64,000 bases of DNA. Origin: Epiperipatus broadwayi. Lineage: Eukaryota > Onychophora > Udeonychophora > Euonychophora > Peripatidae. The notes beneath the pieces are model-generated. The model was not told the DNA's origin. It made no database searches and saw only the letters and a program-made list of their open reading frames with translations. This document shows positions 10,215 to 23,400 of the stretch, in pieces. Position numbers and translations under genes: made by a program. Location: contig JAQFVV010006334.1 in NCBI GenBank assembly GCA_028023455.1, positions 3,277,792 through 3,341,791 of the forward strand. The letters are read 5' to 3'. Position 1 is the stretch's first letter. Every line of letters begins with the position of its first letter.

Positions 10215-10495
10215 TGCCATCTATTTGTTATTCATTAGGTGTTTGATCTGGGGCCTAGGAATGGGTTCGAATCCAGGTTGGTCCCTGACCTAAATCTCGG
10301 GCTTGACTGGGTTTGAAGTACATTTTGTGAGTTCCAGCTCATGTTAGATGGATAAACATGTTTTTTCTGAGTATGTTATATACAATATTTGCTGATAAAT
10401 AACTTTTTCTTATCTTTCTTATTTAAATAATTCACTATTCAAAGTTTCAAATTAATGATACAAAACAGACATTTTGTTTGAATCTAATATGGATA
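10215..10495 (+). mobile_element. tRNA-type SINE, copy 2
   Basis: The head carries a pol III B-box-like GGGTTCGAATCC (10263-10274) after a weak A-box region. A central part (CCCTGACCTAAATCTCGGGC) is shared in diverged form with 4.65 kb. The 3' part is nearly identical to 4790-4918. The strongly conserved 3' end is what one expects where a partner LINE recognises the tail. I cannot assign it to a named SINE family. Confidence 0.65.
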
Positions 10496-13282
10496 TAAAC
10501 CTGTGGATTAATGCCATTAATTCATCGCACTAGCTTCTCTCATGATATAAAGCAAAATTCAATAATATATCCTTTAATAGTTTGTTATATATCTCCCATG
10601 TTTTCTTGTCAAATTTAAACAAACATGAAATGTAAATATTAAATAATATTAATAGGTTTAATTTTAAAATTTATTGGATATACATTTATAAAATGTTTTA
10701 GATATTAAAATTTATCTATAAAAAAATAAAAATTTACAGATTGTTTTCTATTTGCTTTTGCAGTAATATGCAAGTCATCATATTTAATGATTAACTTTAT
10801 TTTTTCTGGTAATGTGAAACATTTAGGAATTAAATTTTATCTTTCTTTTTTTTCCTTACATTAATGATTAATATTTTCTACAGGAAAAATAAAACAAACT
10901 GAGGAAAACTATAAATGAAACTTATTTCAATTATAAATATTTACTGAATTGTAATTGAGTTATTTTAATTTTTTTTTTTTAATATGCTTACATTAATTAA
11001 TTTACTGTGATTTTAAGCATGTAAAGGTGTTCATAATCAAACAAAGAATGTTAAGTAAGTCAAAACTTCTGCTAACATAATTAAGTTTGATATTTGTAAA
11101 AATTTCAAACACTCTCCAATACTTTTTGTCTGAATTAAAATAGCTGTTAGTCTCAGTTGCTACTGTCAGTACTGAATATCTTCAAACAAAATAAAGAAAA
11201 AATAAAAATGTCTATTAAACTGATTAGTAAAATAATACACAATATAATCTCTGATGTTTTTCTTTTTAACTTTTAAAATGTAATAACATACAAAATGCTT
11301 GCTTTAAGCTATAAAAAGTATTTCTCCAAATTAACAAATGTTGCTTTTAAAATTAAATGATCTATAATACTGTAACTCATTCATTTAAAATATACATAAT
11401 CAAAAGGTTTATTGCTGGAGTGAGATGGTTATAAGAAATTCAAGCACAAAACGTAACAGCAGTTACAAGCCAGTAATCTTAAACTTCAAGCTCCACCTCT
11501 CTACCATTGTATTAAGTTAACACCTTAAATCCAATATTTCTTATGTTCATTACTAAATGACAATGCAGTTTATTCTTTGTGAATATATTCACATTAATAG
11601 TTCTAAAATTTGTCATAATTATTATCTCAGTAATTTCAGTGTAACTTACATATACTGTAATTAATTATTTATTATGTAATTGATGGCTTGGGAAACCAAG
11701 TGAGTATGAGTAATAAAATGACATGCTGAATACAACCACTAAACTAAAATGCTCTGAGCAGTTTTATTATTATACTTCCACATCTTAATCTTAAGAAAAA
11801 CTTTATGATGCAATGATAAAAATAGAACCTTATAATAAATTGTAATAAGAGGATGGCAAGCATAAACAGAAATCTATTAGTCACTTACCTTAATAATCTA
11901 AGCTTTAAAGAGTTTGGCATAAATACATTGGTTCTCCTATTAACATACTATATTGAATATATATCAAAACAAGCACCATTATTTCAACTATCTTACATTA
12001 TAGAATAATGCATTCTAATCCAGAGCCATCACATATGATAGTACTTTCAACTATATCCCCAGATTAATTTTTGGCTATTGAACTTCAATCTTAAAAAACT
12101 GGAATCCACATAACATTCAACAGCCATCTTATATTACTATATTACTTTACATTACAGAATAATCATCTCTAAAGTTTTGACTTTCCTCATTATCCTGCTT
12201 GACTCTAAGTCAATAGAATGGATTAGTACTATTAATACATACATATAATAAATATAAGCTAAAAATAATACTATTTCACTTTAATTACATCATCATTTAG
12301 ACAATCAAAAGTTTCTACAGGGAACATATAACTGAGGTCAATAAAATAAATATTTGCTGACCTAATAGATATATAACTGGACAAGAGATTGAATTGTTTA
12401 AATCAGCATGGTGTTGAATCGTTCAATTCATTAGCTAATATATAGAAAATAGCTGCTATTAATATATGACTTTCACTGATGGAGCACAATAATTTAGAAA
12501 TTAGTCTGGTGATCTGAGGGACAGTAAAATTTCCATTAAGTCATGCTTATTACATAGATGGTTTCAAATAAATTGGATTAACTGCTGTTAAACAAACACA
12601 AGTAGAATAAATAATTCAGTGATCTTAGCATAAATTGGACAATACAAATTTTTAATAAAATATAATTCAATATTTCAAATGCAGAACTAGCTAAATATTA
12701 ATGCATCAATAAGAATTACTTTTTTTTTTTCAGTTAATGATTATATTAATTGATATACAAATTGCATGTAAGAAGTCTCCCAAATTATTAAATAAAGTAA
12801 TAATTAATTATTACAGTAATGTTAAATAATGAAAAAATATTTACAAATTTTTATATATCTTTAATTAATACAAATATAATAAAGTAAGATGTCTATGGTA
12901 TCCACATTACACATATTTTAAATTATAATATAGCATGTTATAAATGAAAATCATATTAATATTTAATACATTTTTATTCATATTGTTCTCTGGCAAACTG
13001 ACAATAAAAGGTTCTTTAATAAATCAAGGATTGAGAATTACTTATTTTATTTCTCTTCACATGATATAATTAAATAGTATCTATATATATATCCAAGACT
13101 TAACATTCGAATCTAGACTTATTAATGCAGTGCTTAATAAAATTGTTGAAGACATCAACAATCATATCAGAAATATGGCTTCAAATCACTTATATAAATC
13201 ATATGAACTAAAACATCACATGATCTTTAATATCCAATTAGTAAAATGTATAAGCAAAAAGCATGCGATGTTTTGATGATCA
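10496..13282. other. CpG-depleted AT-rich DNA, no gene recognised
   Basis: 2.8 kb of AT-rich sequence in which CpG is almost absent. There are homopolymer A/T tracts and no ORF with a recognisable domain. 11413-11530 (TACAAGCCAGTAATCTTAAAC, CTCCACCTCTCTACC) has the look of a very old tRNA-type SINE on the minus strand, but I cannot confirm it. The depletion fits germline-methylated intron or old repeat DNA. Confidence 0.4.
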
Positions 13283-13705
13283 TGTAATATCTTAGTGGTT
13301 AAACACCAATTCTGGTCAAAGATAAAAGAAGCTTAAGCTATTAAAAAACTAAAGTCAACATAATATGGAGAAACTAAAAATTATGCAAACAAATTAGCTT
13401 TGAATGAAAAAAAATATAGACTTTTCAATTTGGATTGATTTGATAGTGTATATAAAAAAAGTAGAAAGTGGATGCTAAAAAAAAGGTGCATCATATCTAA
13501 AGATCCAAAAGCACTGTTAAAAAATCCAAAAGCATCTCACTAATGAAAGCTATCAGCTAGAAACTAGTATGGGGAAATTTGGATAGGACATTAGATAAGG
13601 ATTTATTAAGCACAACCACTTGGCATCTATTGATTACTAAAGCTTACTCTAGATGTAATAAATATAGTGAGATTGGAAGAAAATTGCTAATACATATATA
13701 AATGG
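13283..13705 (+). mobile_element. Old copy of the hammerhead family (one unit)
   Basis: Matches the unit at 48.6-49.2 kb in order: GATCATGTAATATCTTAGTGG (as GATCATGTAATGCTTAATGG), AACACCAAT, AGATCCAAAAG, AGAAACTAGTATGGGG, then TTGATTACT. At the ribozyme position (about 13526-13586) the core is CTAATGA instead of CTGANGA. Stem II is damaged, but the GAAACTAGT segment and outer stem I (ATCCAAA with TTTGGAT) remain. An inactive, diverged copy. Confidence 0.65.
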
Positions 13706-14027
13706 AATTAAAACAGATTATAGTTATCAAATCTGCAAAAAAATAATACCATTTAATATGGCTTCATTGATATTTTTACAATGAAGATTTATATACGCCA
13801 TATTATTATTTTTGTATATATATATTTTGAATTAGATGTTCTTATGGTATGAAAAGCATAAAATCTAAAGATTATTAAATAGTGGCCATATTTTTTCCAT
13901 GAAATATGCATAAACAATGAATAAATAAATCACTTTTATGATAACAATAATATAAGTTCATTGTCCCAAGCAAAAAAGTAGTGAACAGAATAGAAATTCT
14001 GTCATTAGTTAGGCAAAGCAACTAGAT

Positions 14028-14396
14028 CAGGGGTCCCCAACCTTTTTGCACTTAAGAGCACATTCTATAATACCGGCCAGGTGGCAGGCACCATTTATTT
14101 TTTTCAACCAGATGGCGGGCATCATTTACTTTTTAATGTAAATTTATAGTTGGATATTGTTAATAATACATATAATGTACAAAAAAATATTTATTTCAAA
14201 AATAAAATTTTAACATATAATTAACATTTATATTTTTACGCTGTAAAAGTATAGTATACCCTACAATTTGATTACAATATAATACAATAATTTATAAGAA
14301 ATTTTAAAAATTAAATTTATTTGTATCAGATAAATAATTTTTTATCGTGTCAGATAGCGGAGGGCACACGTAAAATGATAGGGTTGGGGATCCCTG
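14028..14396. mobile_element. hAT-type MITE (369 bp)
   Basis: Terminal inverted repeats CAGGGGTCCCCAACC (14028-14042) and GGTTGGGGATCCCTG (ending 14396) match the standard hAT end pattern. They are flanked by near-identical 8-bp duplications AACTAGAT and AGCTAGAT (14020-14027, 14397-14404), the length expected for hAT. The interior contains two related GCCAGGTGGCAGGC-type and AACCAGATGGCGGGC segments near the left end and is otherwise AT-rich. No transposase is present. Confidence 0.85.
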
Positions 14397-14404
14397 AGCT
14401 AGAT

Positions 14405-15169
14405 GTTATAAATTGCTAATGCGAAATAACATAGAAAAAATGGATATTCCTTGTTTGTTTGTTGCTGGTTTTTTTTTAATAGTATTTACTTAAAAATGAG
14501 TATTTTAAATAAAAAAAGTTTTTAAATGTTATTAAAAAAATATTTTAAATTTCAATGTTATTTTTTAAAAAAAATAAAATAAAATAAAATGAAGTTAAGT
14601 AATATCCTATACATTCTCAAGAGGAAGAATAAAATTAAATGCAATAAAAATAAATCACATATCCTATTGTTTAGAAAAAGGCATTTAATAAAAATTAAAA
14701 ATTAACTACACCATTCACAAAAAGCATAATATTGACTTATAGTATTAACATTCTAGTCTACCTTTTTTATAATACTTTTACACTCAAAAATATAATCAAT
14801 GTCTTTCTTCTACTACTTCATAAAAATGTTAACTATTTATAAAAAAAAAAAAAATTCTGAGGGTGAATAGATTAGTACATCTTTCTGCAACAGCCATGAC
14901 TTCTTAGGGGTTCCAGTTGAGTCTGATAAATTAGACCAATAGTTAGCCCATAGCCAATCCCAAATAGCTAACAAACATTATTGGTAAATAAATATCTAGC
15001 TTATTATCTAGAAGATAAAGGCTGCAGATTAATTAGGATTGGTCAGATTAATGTTGATATAAAACAGTCATGATTTGATACCAGCAGTTTATACAATGCT
15101 TTTAAGTAGAATATTCATTTATACTACTCTGCCATATAATTACAGGATGACAATTCAAAAAAGAGTAAA
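14405..15169. other. No supported gene
   Basis: AT-rich, CpG-poor DNA with A-runs (for example 14840-14853). 14930-15050 is partly self-complementary (GACCAAT with ATTGGTC, CTAGCTTATTATCTAG) and faintly similar to 45190-45230 on the other strand, suggesting an old repeat. Confidence 0.35.
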
Positions 15170-15350
15170 ATGCAGCTGCTGCATGAAGCTTTACTAGATG
15201 CATATTTAAAATACTTCACTGAGAAAGGCCATAAGCCAGAAACTAGTTTGTAGATATAAATAAGACAGCACCATATAGGGATTTAATAAGCACTACTACA
15301 TACCACCTACTGATTAATTACGCTTATAAGTAGTAAAACTGAAATGCTTG
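15170..15350 (+). mobile_element. Degenerate fragment of the hammerhead family
   Basis: Contains CACTGAGAAAGGCCATAAGC, then CAGAAACTAGTTTG, then TATAGGGATTTAATAAGCAC and CTGATTAATTACGC, in the same order as the young unit. The core reads CTGAGAA, so the conserved G8 is lost. Stem II (GGC..GCC) and GAAACTAGT persist. An old, inactive fragment. Confidence 0.6.
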
Positions 15351-16990
15351 TAAAAAAAAATGCAATGATGTAGCATTCAGCAAATTCTAATGGGAGAAAA
15401 CCTGTCAAAAATATGTTTCTTATATCAAAATGCATCTTCGAAGTTTATAGAGAATCAAACTATTGTCCTACTAATAGTTACACTCAATGATCAGAATTAC
15501 TACGATAAAATTAATCAAAACAATGATATCACAAAATGCAATTAAAATTTGAATGTTTTTCTTTAATAAAAATCACATACACATCTGATACTATTAATTC
15601 TAACACTCTCACAGGATTTCCCAGATAAACATTTTTTCCCTGTCAATATACTGTTCCACCTCCCTGCATTCAAACCTCTACGTGTCTTTATAGTATCAAT
15701 AATTGGGAAAAACTTAAATATTAAATGTTAATATTTTCAATAAATATTGGATAAACTTATATTAGAAATACTTTTTATAGTTCTAAAAACAATGATTAAT
15801 TACTATTATTATATTTCAAAACATAATATTTATAACTATTGTAAATATATATTAAATACATGTACATTTTGACCACTCAGGTCTCCTCAGATCAAGCTAT
15901 CCAATTTCATCAATAGTCATCACATATTGCATATTACACGTTTATTTATAAGAATTACATAAGCTTATTTTACAAGTACGCTATTTTTAGTCAATGCTTA
16001 TTAATAATTTCAATTATTCAGTAAATAAAAAATGTTTATTAATAATTTTTAATTACATTAGATATTTTATTGCAGTTTCCTTTATATGTATGTATATCAT
16101 AGATATAAACTTTAAATTTTATAAAAAATCAAACAAATATATATACTACTTTTATAGAAAATATTTGTTTTCCTTTAATTTGTTCAACTCTGTCCACTCA
16201 AGACAAAAAATCTTATATTTACGGAATCATCAATTACCATGCTCTGTATAGAATGACAGATTTGAACCTAAAGATTCAGAAATATCAGCTGAGCAACATA
16301 AATAAAAGCAAGATTAGTTCAGATTCACTAAAGAAACATGTTGAATGCTCAATCTGTGACTAGGTACTAAGGAACTCAATTATCACATGATCTTCTGAGT
16401 AATAAATTATAAACTTTTTTTTTTTGCTAATTACCATTCTTACATTTTAATAACATAATGGCTCCAATCATTGGAAATATATATATATATTAAAAGCTCC
16501 TAATAACCATTCAGACCAGCAGATCTTCCCTATTAAACCAATCCACTATTCAATTACAATAGTCATATAAATAACATTCATTTCTTATTACCCATACATT
16601 TATAGTTAATAAGAGATAAATGTTGACAAGAAAAATTGTCACACATGTTTAAACCTAGTAGACCTACATAATTTGAAGTTCATATTTAAAATTAAAAGAT
16701 AACATAATAATTTTTAATCTAAAAATGATTGATAATCTATTTATTAAAAAATAGTTGTTACAAATAAGCATTGCTAAAAAATAAAGTAGATATAAATAAT
16801 TCATATAAATATATAATTGTAGTATATTATTATGGGAAAAATTAGATGACAGCCTAAATAAGAGACGTGACTGCCAAAATGCATATTGTACCCATTAATT
16901 ATGGATATCTGATTCTTTTATTATTTTTAAATTCTATAAATTTGAATTTATATAAATTTAAAACACCATTATATAAGCAGAAGAGTTAAT
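15351..16990. other. CpG-depleted AT-rich DNA, no gene recognised
   Basis: An 85-codon ORF (15994-16251) is lysine/asparagine/isoleucine/phenylalanine-rich and looks like AT-rich noise. A (TA)n run lies near 16478-16490. No other structure was seen. Confidence 0.4.
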
Positions 16991-17090
16991 ATGGTCAATA
17001 TTTTACTTATTACCATACCAACAGTCAGATTGAGATTGTCTATAAATACACAAACCCAAAACACTTTTCAAAACCATTGTACTCACTCCA

Positions 17091-17414
17091 TAACTGCTAG
17101 AAACAAAATATCTCCTATGGATATTACTTTTATTTATACTGGGGTTAGATCTCTGGGTGCCACCACCCAATTTGACTGAAATATCCATAAAGGTTTTAAC
17201 ACCTCAAGTGCTTGATTCCACAGCTAGCCCAAATGAACAAGAAACTGAACTTAGGCTATCAGATAATGCATATTTAAACATAAACAGTACAATTGACAAA
17301 ATTATCTTAATTAACTGTTATATAGTAAGATGTGGAGAGAATGAATTAAGCCAAACTAACAATTTAAAACAGTATATGTATTTACAAAAACATTATAACA
17401 ATAATACAAACTAA
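17091..17414 (+). pseudogene. Possible retroelement pol C-terminal relic
   Basis: One frame is open for about 108 codons (17091-17414) and has non-random composition. It includes PPPNLTEI and, further on, SPNEQETELRLS, resembling the charged tail that follows the integrase in many Ty3/Gypsy polyproteins (typically ELRRSSR). An overlapping frame is open at 16991-17179. I see no integrase core, LTR or polypurine tract beside it. It could also be an exon of an unknown gene or chance. Confidence 0.3.
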
Positions 17415-18984
17415 AACTAATTATAGAATTGTTTAGTATAGATAAGTCCATTTTAAAATAGGTAATAAGAATTCAATTATTTCCAATTTTACTTAAGTTT
17501 ATAAAGAGAATGAAATCTTATTCCTGTATCATTTGAATTATTCCTTATATTTACCTAGGTTTTACTATAGTTTTTTCTGGAGTGATCACCCGTCTTCTTG
17601 AAAGTTTATAGTTTGTGGCTGGTATTCATAAATAGATTTTCTGGTTACTTTTAACAGTTTGTTGCTTCTTCCTTCCAGGGCAGCATATATCTTCATGGCC
17701 TTGTTCAGTAAGTCTTTTATAATGATCAGTAGATGTCTCAGCAATGGAAAGTCAATATTTGTTAATTTCAGGCTGTCAAATGCAAGGAACTAGGCAGTGA
17801 AAACTGAATGAACACCCCTTTGTGAGTTTAACACTGCATGGTGATGTTAGGACTTTGGCATAAATAACTATAGACTGCTGAAATATGAAATAGTCATTCT
17901 TAATAAAAGTCAGCAAAGTTAGTATAAGTAGCCACAGTTGAATCAAATTAACCGGATCCAAATCAAAATAATAGCAGAATCATTATAATAGAATGAACAG
18001 CAGCAGAACTGAATATAATGGAAATTTAGTAGCTTTCATATCCTTGCCCAAATTGTCTGAACTTAGCCATATCATTAATTAGCTTTTCAATTTCTGATTA
18101 TAATTATCTCTTTTAATATCTATTTATTTGATTTATTACAGTATCGATTATCTAATCAGTTGGAAATATTACTGATTTTGAGTAAAACACAATCCTTTTC
18201 TGATTAGACAATTTACAAAATTATTTTGACTTTTGTTTAGATCATAGTTTTCTCTAATTAAATAGTTTTTGATAATTATTTTGTATAATCATTTCCATCC
18301 AATTCTCTTGTTCTTTTTTCCCCTTTTCTTTCTTTACAAATAATTTTTTAGTTTAAATTATCTCACCAAGTAACTTCATAATCCTTAAGTTACCTTTACA
18401 TAATTAGTTTTCTTTTATTTCCATTATTATACCTCATAACATTTTAGAATTTATACTCTCAATTGAAATAATGATAAGCAATCCTTTTCCCTCTTCTAAT
18501 TTCTCTTTTATTTGAGATTAAGATAGTTTTATTTTTTCTTTTGTTTATTTGCTAACAGACTTGATTTATTCTAAAATCTCTTTATTTATTAAACTAAGTC
18601 TTTTTCATGTATTAAAAAAAAAAATATACATTATTTTTCTTTTTTTAATATTCTTAATATATTTTTTAATGTTTCATGTAACATATATTTATCCATCTGT
18701 TATAGTATTTTTACAATGTCTGCAACTATTATATTTTACTAAGTAAAAATGACAATTGATAATTCTAGAAATATAAAATAGTGCAGTAAATGCAAACAGA
18801 TGAATATTTATAAAAAAAAACTCTGATAGGTACCTGTCTATAAAAGTAGTAGATATATATAGCCTTCAATAAAAATTTAAGCCTATTTCTAAGATCAAAA
18901 ACATGTGACAATTTCTAGTCTATAAAAAAGCATTAAAAAATATGACCTTGTAAAATAAGTTTATGTAATTTGTCTTATAAATAG
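17415..18984. other. No supported gene
   Basis: AT-rich DNA. A slightly less AT-rich patch at 17640-17830 (TTGCTTCTTCCTTCCAGGGC and following) has a pyrimidine tract plus AG that could be a splice acceptor, but no convincing exon follows. Short ORFs here lack domains. Confidence 0.35.
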
Positions 18985-20400
18985 GACATATTTGGACTTT
19001 ATGATGTTAGAGTAAAAGATGAAGAAATAATTGATTTAAAAAGTAGATATATGCTTTGTTATAAAAGCACAAGTATGGAAAACAAATGCAGAGGATTTGA
19101 TATACATAAAAAATTGACTAATAACATTGTTAAGATTGATAGTATATTAGACAGAATAGCAAGATTAGTTATACAACTTAATGGAGAATATCAAATTCAG
19201 ATAATTCAAGTTTACATCTCAACAAATTTCTCATTATTTTGAAGAAATAGAGGATTTTGATATACACAAACAAAATTATTTTGATCACAGCAAATAACTT
19301 ACTAAAATTATCATGAAAGACTTTAATACTAAAAATAAAAATGAGAGTAAGATAAAATTACTATGAGTAAATTTGGATCAGGTGGAGATACAAGAGAGAA
19401 TAGATTTATGGAATTTTCAAAAAAAGACAAGGTATATATTGCATTATTTCTTTAAAAAATGCTAAACAGAAGTGGGTATGGGGACATCCAAATGAAGGTA
19501 TGGCACAATTGTATTATATTTTAAGTAACAAAAATAATGTATTTCAGGAGTGTAATGTTCTGAAAAGATTCAATGCAAGAAGTGATCAGTAATTATAATT
19601 GATATATAAATATGTGTTAATAGAAAACTAAAGACAAAAATTAATAAAAAGATAGTATTAACGGTTGATATTTCTAATTTTCAGAAGACCCCAATGAATT
19701 TAAATTAGAAGGTGCTAATTATTTTAAAGTATTGACAGACTTTGAAGATGGTTCAAATTTAAATGAGATCTTGAAGAAAATAACTAATATTCAAAGTTAC
19801 CTGATACAAAAAAAAAAACACTACCTCATCAGTAATTTTCAATTGAGACTAAACATATATGAAGAAAAACATGAATACGCATATGATTCATTAAAAAAAT
19901 TTAAATATTTGGAATTCTGTAAAATAGTACAAAACATGGTAATAGTGATATAAGAAAATATAATTGTGAAATGGCAAAGAAAGTTATAAAAGAAAATAAA
20001 AGTTTTATAAGTATAAAATAATATCTTGGTATTAGAAGAAAAAATGTTTCAGCAATAAGGAGAAAAGCTGCATCTATTACTAAAAAGAGATATGTTATCA
20101 CGGAATGTGTGAGAAAGTTGTAATAAAAAACAAAAAAAAAGTCTGTAGTTACTACAAGTATTACACAAGTCAATTTCTCAGCATTTTCAATGAAGACATG
20201 AGCCGTGCAATTAAATCTATAAAGAATAAAAAATCTTAAGGAAATAATGGAATTATTATTGATACTAAATGTCTAAATGATAAATATATACCAGATGATT
20301 CAAAGAATGCAGTAATAATAAATATAAAATAATCTTTATTTATATTATTAGGAGGTCTATAATAATAATAAAATTAAATTTAAAACTGTTTACATATAAA
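18985..20400 (+). pseudogene. LINE copy 1: endonuclease and RT N-terminal relic
   Basis: Degenerate non-LTR retrotransposon. Frame-shifted translation gives an apurinic-type endonuclease in order: IHKKLTNNIVKIDSILDRIA (about 19100-19160), IQIIQVYISTN (where families have QVYAPTS), and KDFNTK at about 19315-19333 (families: GDFNAK). A linker follows, then MSRAIKSIKNKK..GNNGI near 20200-20260, matching the start of LINE RTs. Many stops and frameshifts make it dead. Sequence ends abruptly near 20400 before the RT palm. The clade is probably RTE-like, judged from memory. Small ORFs at 19051-19242 and 19732-19953 are pieces of it. Confidence 0.8.
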
Positions 20401-23400
20401 TAAAAAAAGAGAAAGGAAATATTGTAGAAAAGGAAAGTTATGGTTTCTCATTTTAATATAACCTAATTTTTTTTATAAGATTTTATAAATGTGATATGGG
20501 AGATTAAAAACTAGATAATATATTAACTAGAATGCTAAAAAAGAAAGAGATGGTTCTTATATTAAGGCCTGTCGATATACTATGAATGTAAATGAATAAT
20601 GTCAATGATAATGTAGTATAATTAGAGAAAGGTAATCTAGAAGGAAGTGTTCCATGGTTTCTTCATTTGTTATAATGTACCTTGCTGAAAAAAAAATAGT
20701 GGAGAAAGCCTTAATATTGAATTTGCTTAATAAGTTCAGATAACTGAGTTCTAGGTACTAACATCTGAAATTTCTTATAAAGTATTTGTTGCTGGGTATC
20801 TGAGATTAAATGTTACTTGTTATATTACTTTTGTTTTCTATTTTATGTTTCCAATATCTAATTTTGTTTGGGTGGAGATTTTGAGGATTTGTGTGCTTGA
20901 TTGTGTCTCTTAAAGTTGCTGGAATTAAGATTAACTATATATATATTTACTTTAAATATAATTTTTATTGATGAAGTATATGGCTATATAATTTATATTA
21001 TTTTAAATGTATAAAACATTACATATATATATACATGTTGTAGCTTAGGTAATAGAGGTGATTAATAGTACATATTTATATATAAACTGAACAGAAGAGT
21101 TATCGGCTTCAAAAGTCCAATATTTTAAAATATAAAAGAACAGAAAATATCACATTGTATTTTTCTTATAATTTATCTTTGTGTTTTAAGAGTACATGCA
21201 ATAACACACATAGTCATTTATATTTTAAAATTCTGTGATTTTACTTTTTTCAATAGATTTTAGTTTAAAATAATTTTCTTTTGACTCTTTTTTTCATTAC
21301 TGTAATTAAAAGCAAGTAAAGTTTTAATCTATTTTTAAAAACTAAGACTTATTTTTTCTTTTAATTAATGTTTGAAAAAGATAAGAGCCCTCGTCAGATT
21401 TTGTTTTTTAATTAAGATCGAGCTTACCCATGGTCAAAACTTTTTAATTAAACATGAGGCAGGAAATAACAATTCACAAAATAGCTCTGGTTTTTAACTG
21501 AATTATTATTATTCTCATTCTACTTCTTATTCTTGTGATTTTTATTTAGATTGCTATGCTAACTCTTCTATTTGCTAACCACAGACCGCAGATGCCTTAT
21601 ATTTTGAAGATTGCTGTTCATGTCTTATATCACAATTGCTGATATATTTTTGCAAATGGAAAATTACTGACTACTATTTATTGTAAGTAGTCACCATCCA
21701 TTTGCCATGCCAAAAGCACACACCATGAGAAATATTCTTAACAATATGCAGTGCTAAATCAACCCAAAGATGAACCTTGGAACTCCACAATTGTGCCTCC
21801 AAGAACATAACCTAAAGACATAATCCAGAACTGATCTCCAATGATAGCATTCAGATTGCAAACAGATAAATAAATGGAAATCAAAAACTGTCATGATGAA
21901 CTCTAGGTAGAAATAAACTGTGTGTTACCCAACAGAAAGAAATCATCTGGACAAAACATTATGCCTCGAAGTAAGCAAACATTTTCATGTTTATAATATG
22001 AAAATGTTCGTATAATCAGGGCTTAATGTTTAAATTTCTATGGTAAAGTCTTAGCTTAATCCAAAAAGAAACCTGCCTTTATAATAAGTTATACATGCTC
22101 ATTTAAATATCATTAATTACTTTATTATGTTTGAAGTCTTAATTTAAGATTACATATTTTAAATTTATTTATCTGAGAGTGTTCTAAGTTTATATGCTTA
22201 GTGTTTTCCTCTTTTTATATTATTAACCCTTTATAAATGCTTGGGCAGATATTAGTAGATTTCTTTTAAACTGACCTATCTCTTATTCCATTCATTATAA
22301 TTGATTTAGCCAATCTTGGTTTGCATTTCCTGCAGACCATAAATTTTTTGGCTAGCGGTTTATCGAGTATACTGTTCTGTTTTTCTTAGTCATTAAAGAT
22401 TTGGGTTTTTCTATATTTCAGATTACATAATGCCATAATCTTTTCTTTTTTTCTTGTCAGAATTAACCTTGAAGGACTTAAACATGCCCTTTATTGAGTG
22501 TTTATGACAAAATGACACCCTATTATTTCCTGAGGTTTTGTCAGGTTGTAGGAAAATATTGTTCTGCACTGGTTTGTTGTATTCCGTACAAGATCTTTTT
22601 TTTTTGTTTTTAAATTTCTAACTAAAGGAAACTGGAATTTGTTTATATAAATTGCTAGCAGGAAGACGCTGTAAATCCCTTTTAATTTTTAGATGAAAAA
22701 ATGAACTTATCTGTCTGGGTGTTTAATGTTACAATATTCTGCAGATTCTTTGATAAACAAGATGGAGGAATTTAGGTCAAACTTTAATATTTTGGTTTGA
22801 CAAATATTTTGGATTTAATAAATTTTCAAATGATTTATAATTGTTTTTGGCAAATTTTGTATCTGTGTCCTGTCCCTCAATTGTCTGAACAATGTTAAAA
22901 ATTTCTTTCTCTCCCTGGATCGAGCTGGTAGCATTTATCGTCACTGTTAACTTTTTCATCATCGTAAATTAAATTTTCTAGGTAGTCAGTGATCTAGTGG
23001 CACCTCAGTGATCAAAAGAAAATAGAAGTGACCGGTACAATATATATAAATTATTTATTTGTTATTAAAAATCAATTTGGGATTACATATCAGAAAAACA
23101 CTCCAAAAACATATCTATAACATGTGATTATTGATATTTTTGATATATATCCTTCGGTTAATAATCTATTATTACAAAGAAGAGGGAAGAATGAGACTCC
23201 ATGTGGCATGATATACATCAGAGAAAGCAAGTGCCAAATCTCTGTTTTTTATTTTAAATATCTGATTGTAAAATAGGGATTACAATTTCTTGATTGTAGA
23301 GTTAAAACAAAAATGACATCTCAGGACCCAGAAAGTTATTTATCTAATTATTTCATTAATAATTCTCCGAAGATGCTTGCTTTTTCATTTATTGATGCTG

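Noticed and set aside
12471-12520. CACTGATGG..AGAAATTAGTCTGG, resembling the hammerhead family
   Set aside because: Only about 45 bp resemble the ribozyme; the flanks do not follow the unit order, and the core is CTGATGG. Could be a very old copy but cannot be supported.
17640-17700. Pyrimidine tract with CAG as a splice acceptor of a host exon
   Set aside because: The following frame is short and has no recognisable protein sequence or donor site support.
19901-20173. 90-codon minus-strand ORF
   Set aside because: Antisense to the LINE linker and RT N-terminal relic on the plus strand.
21390-21430. Minus-strand CTGACGAGGGCTC as a possible hammerhead core
   Set aside because: No GAAA after a closing stem II and no stem I pairing.
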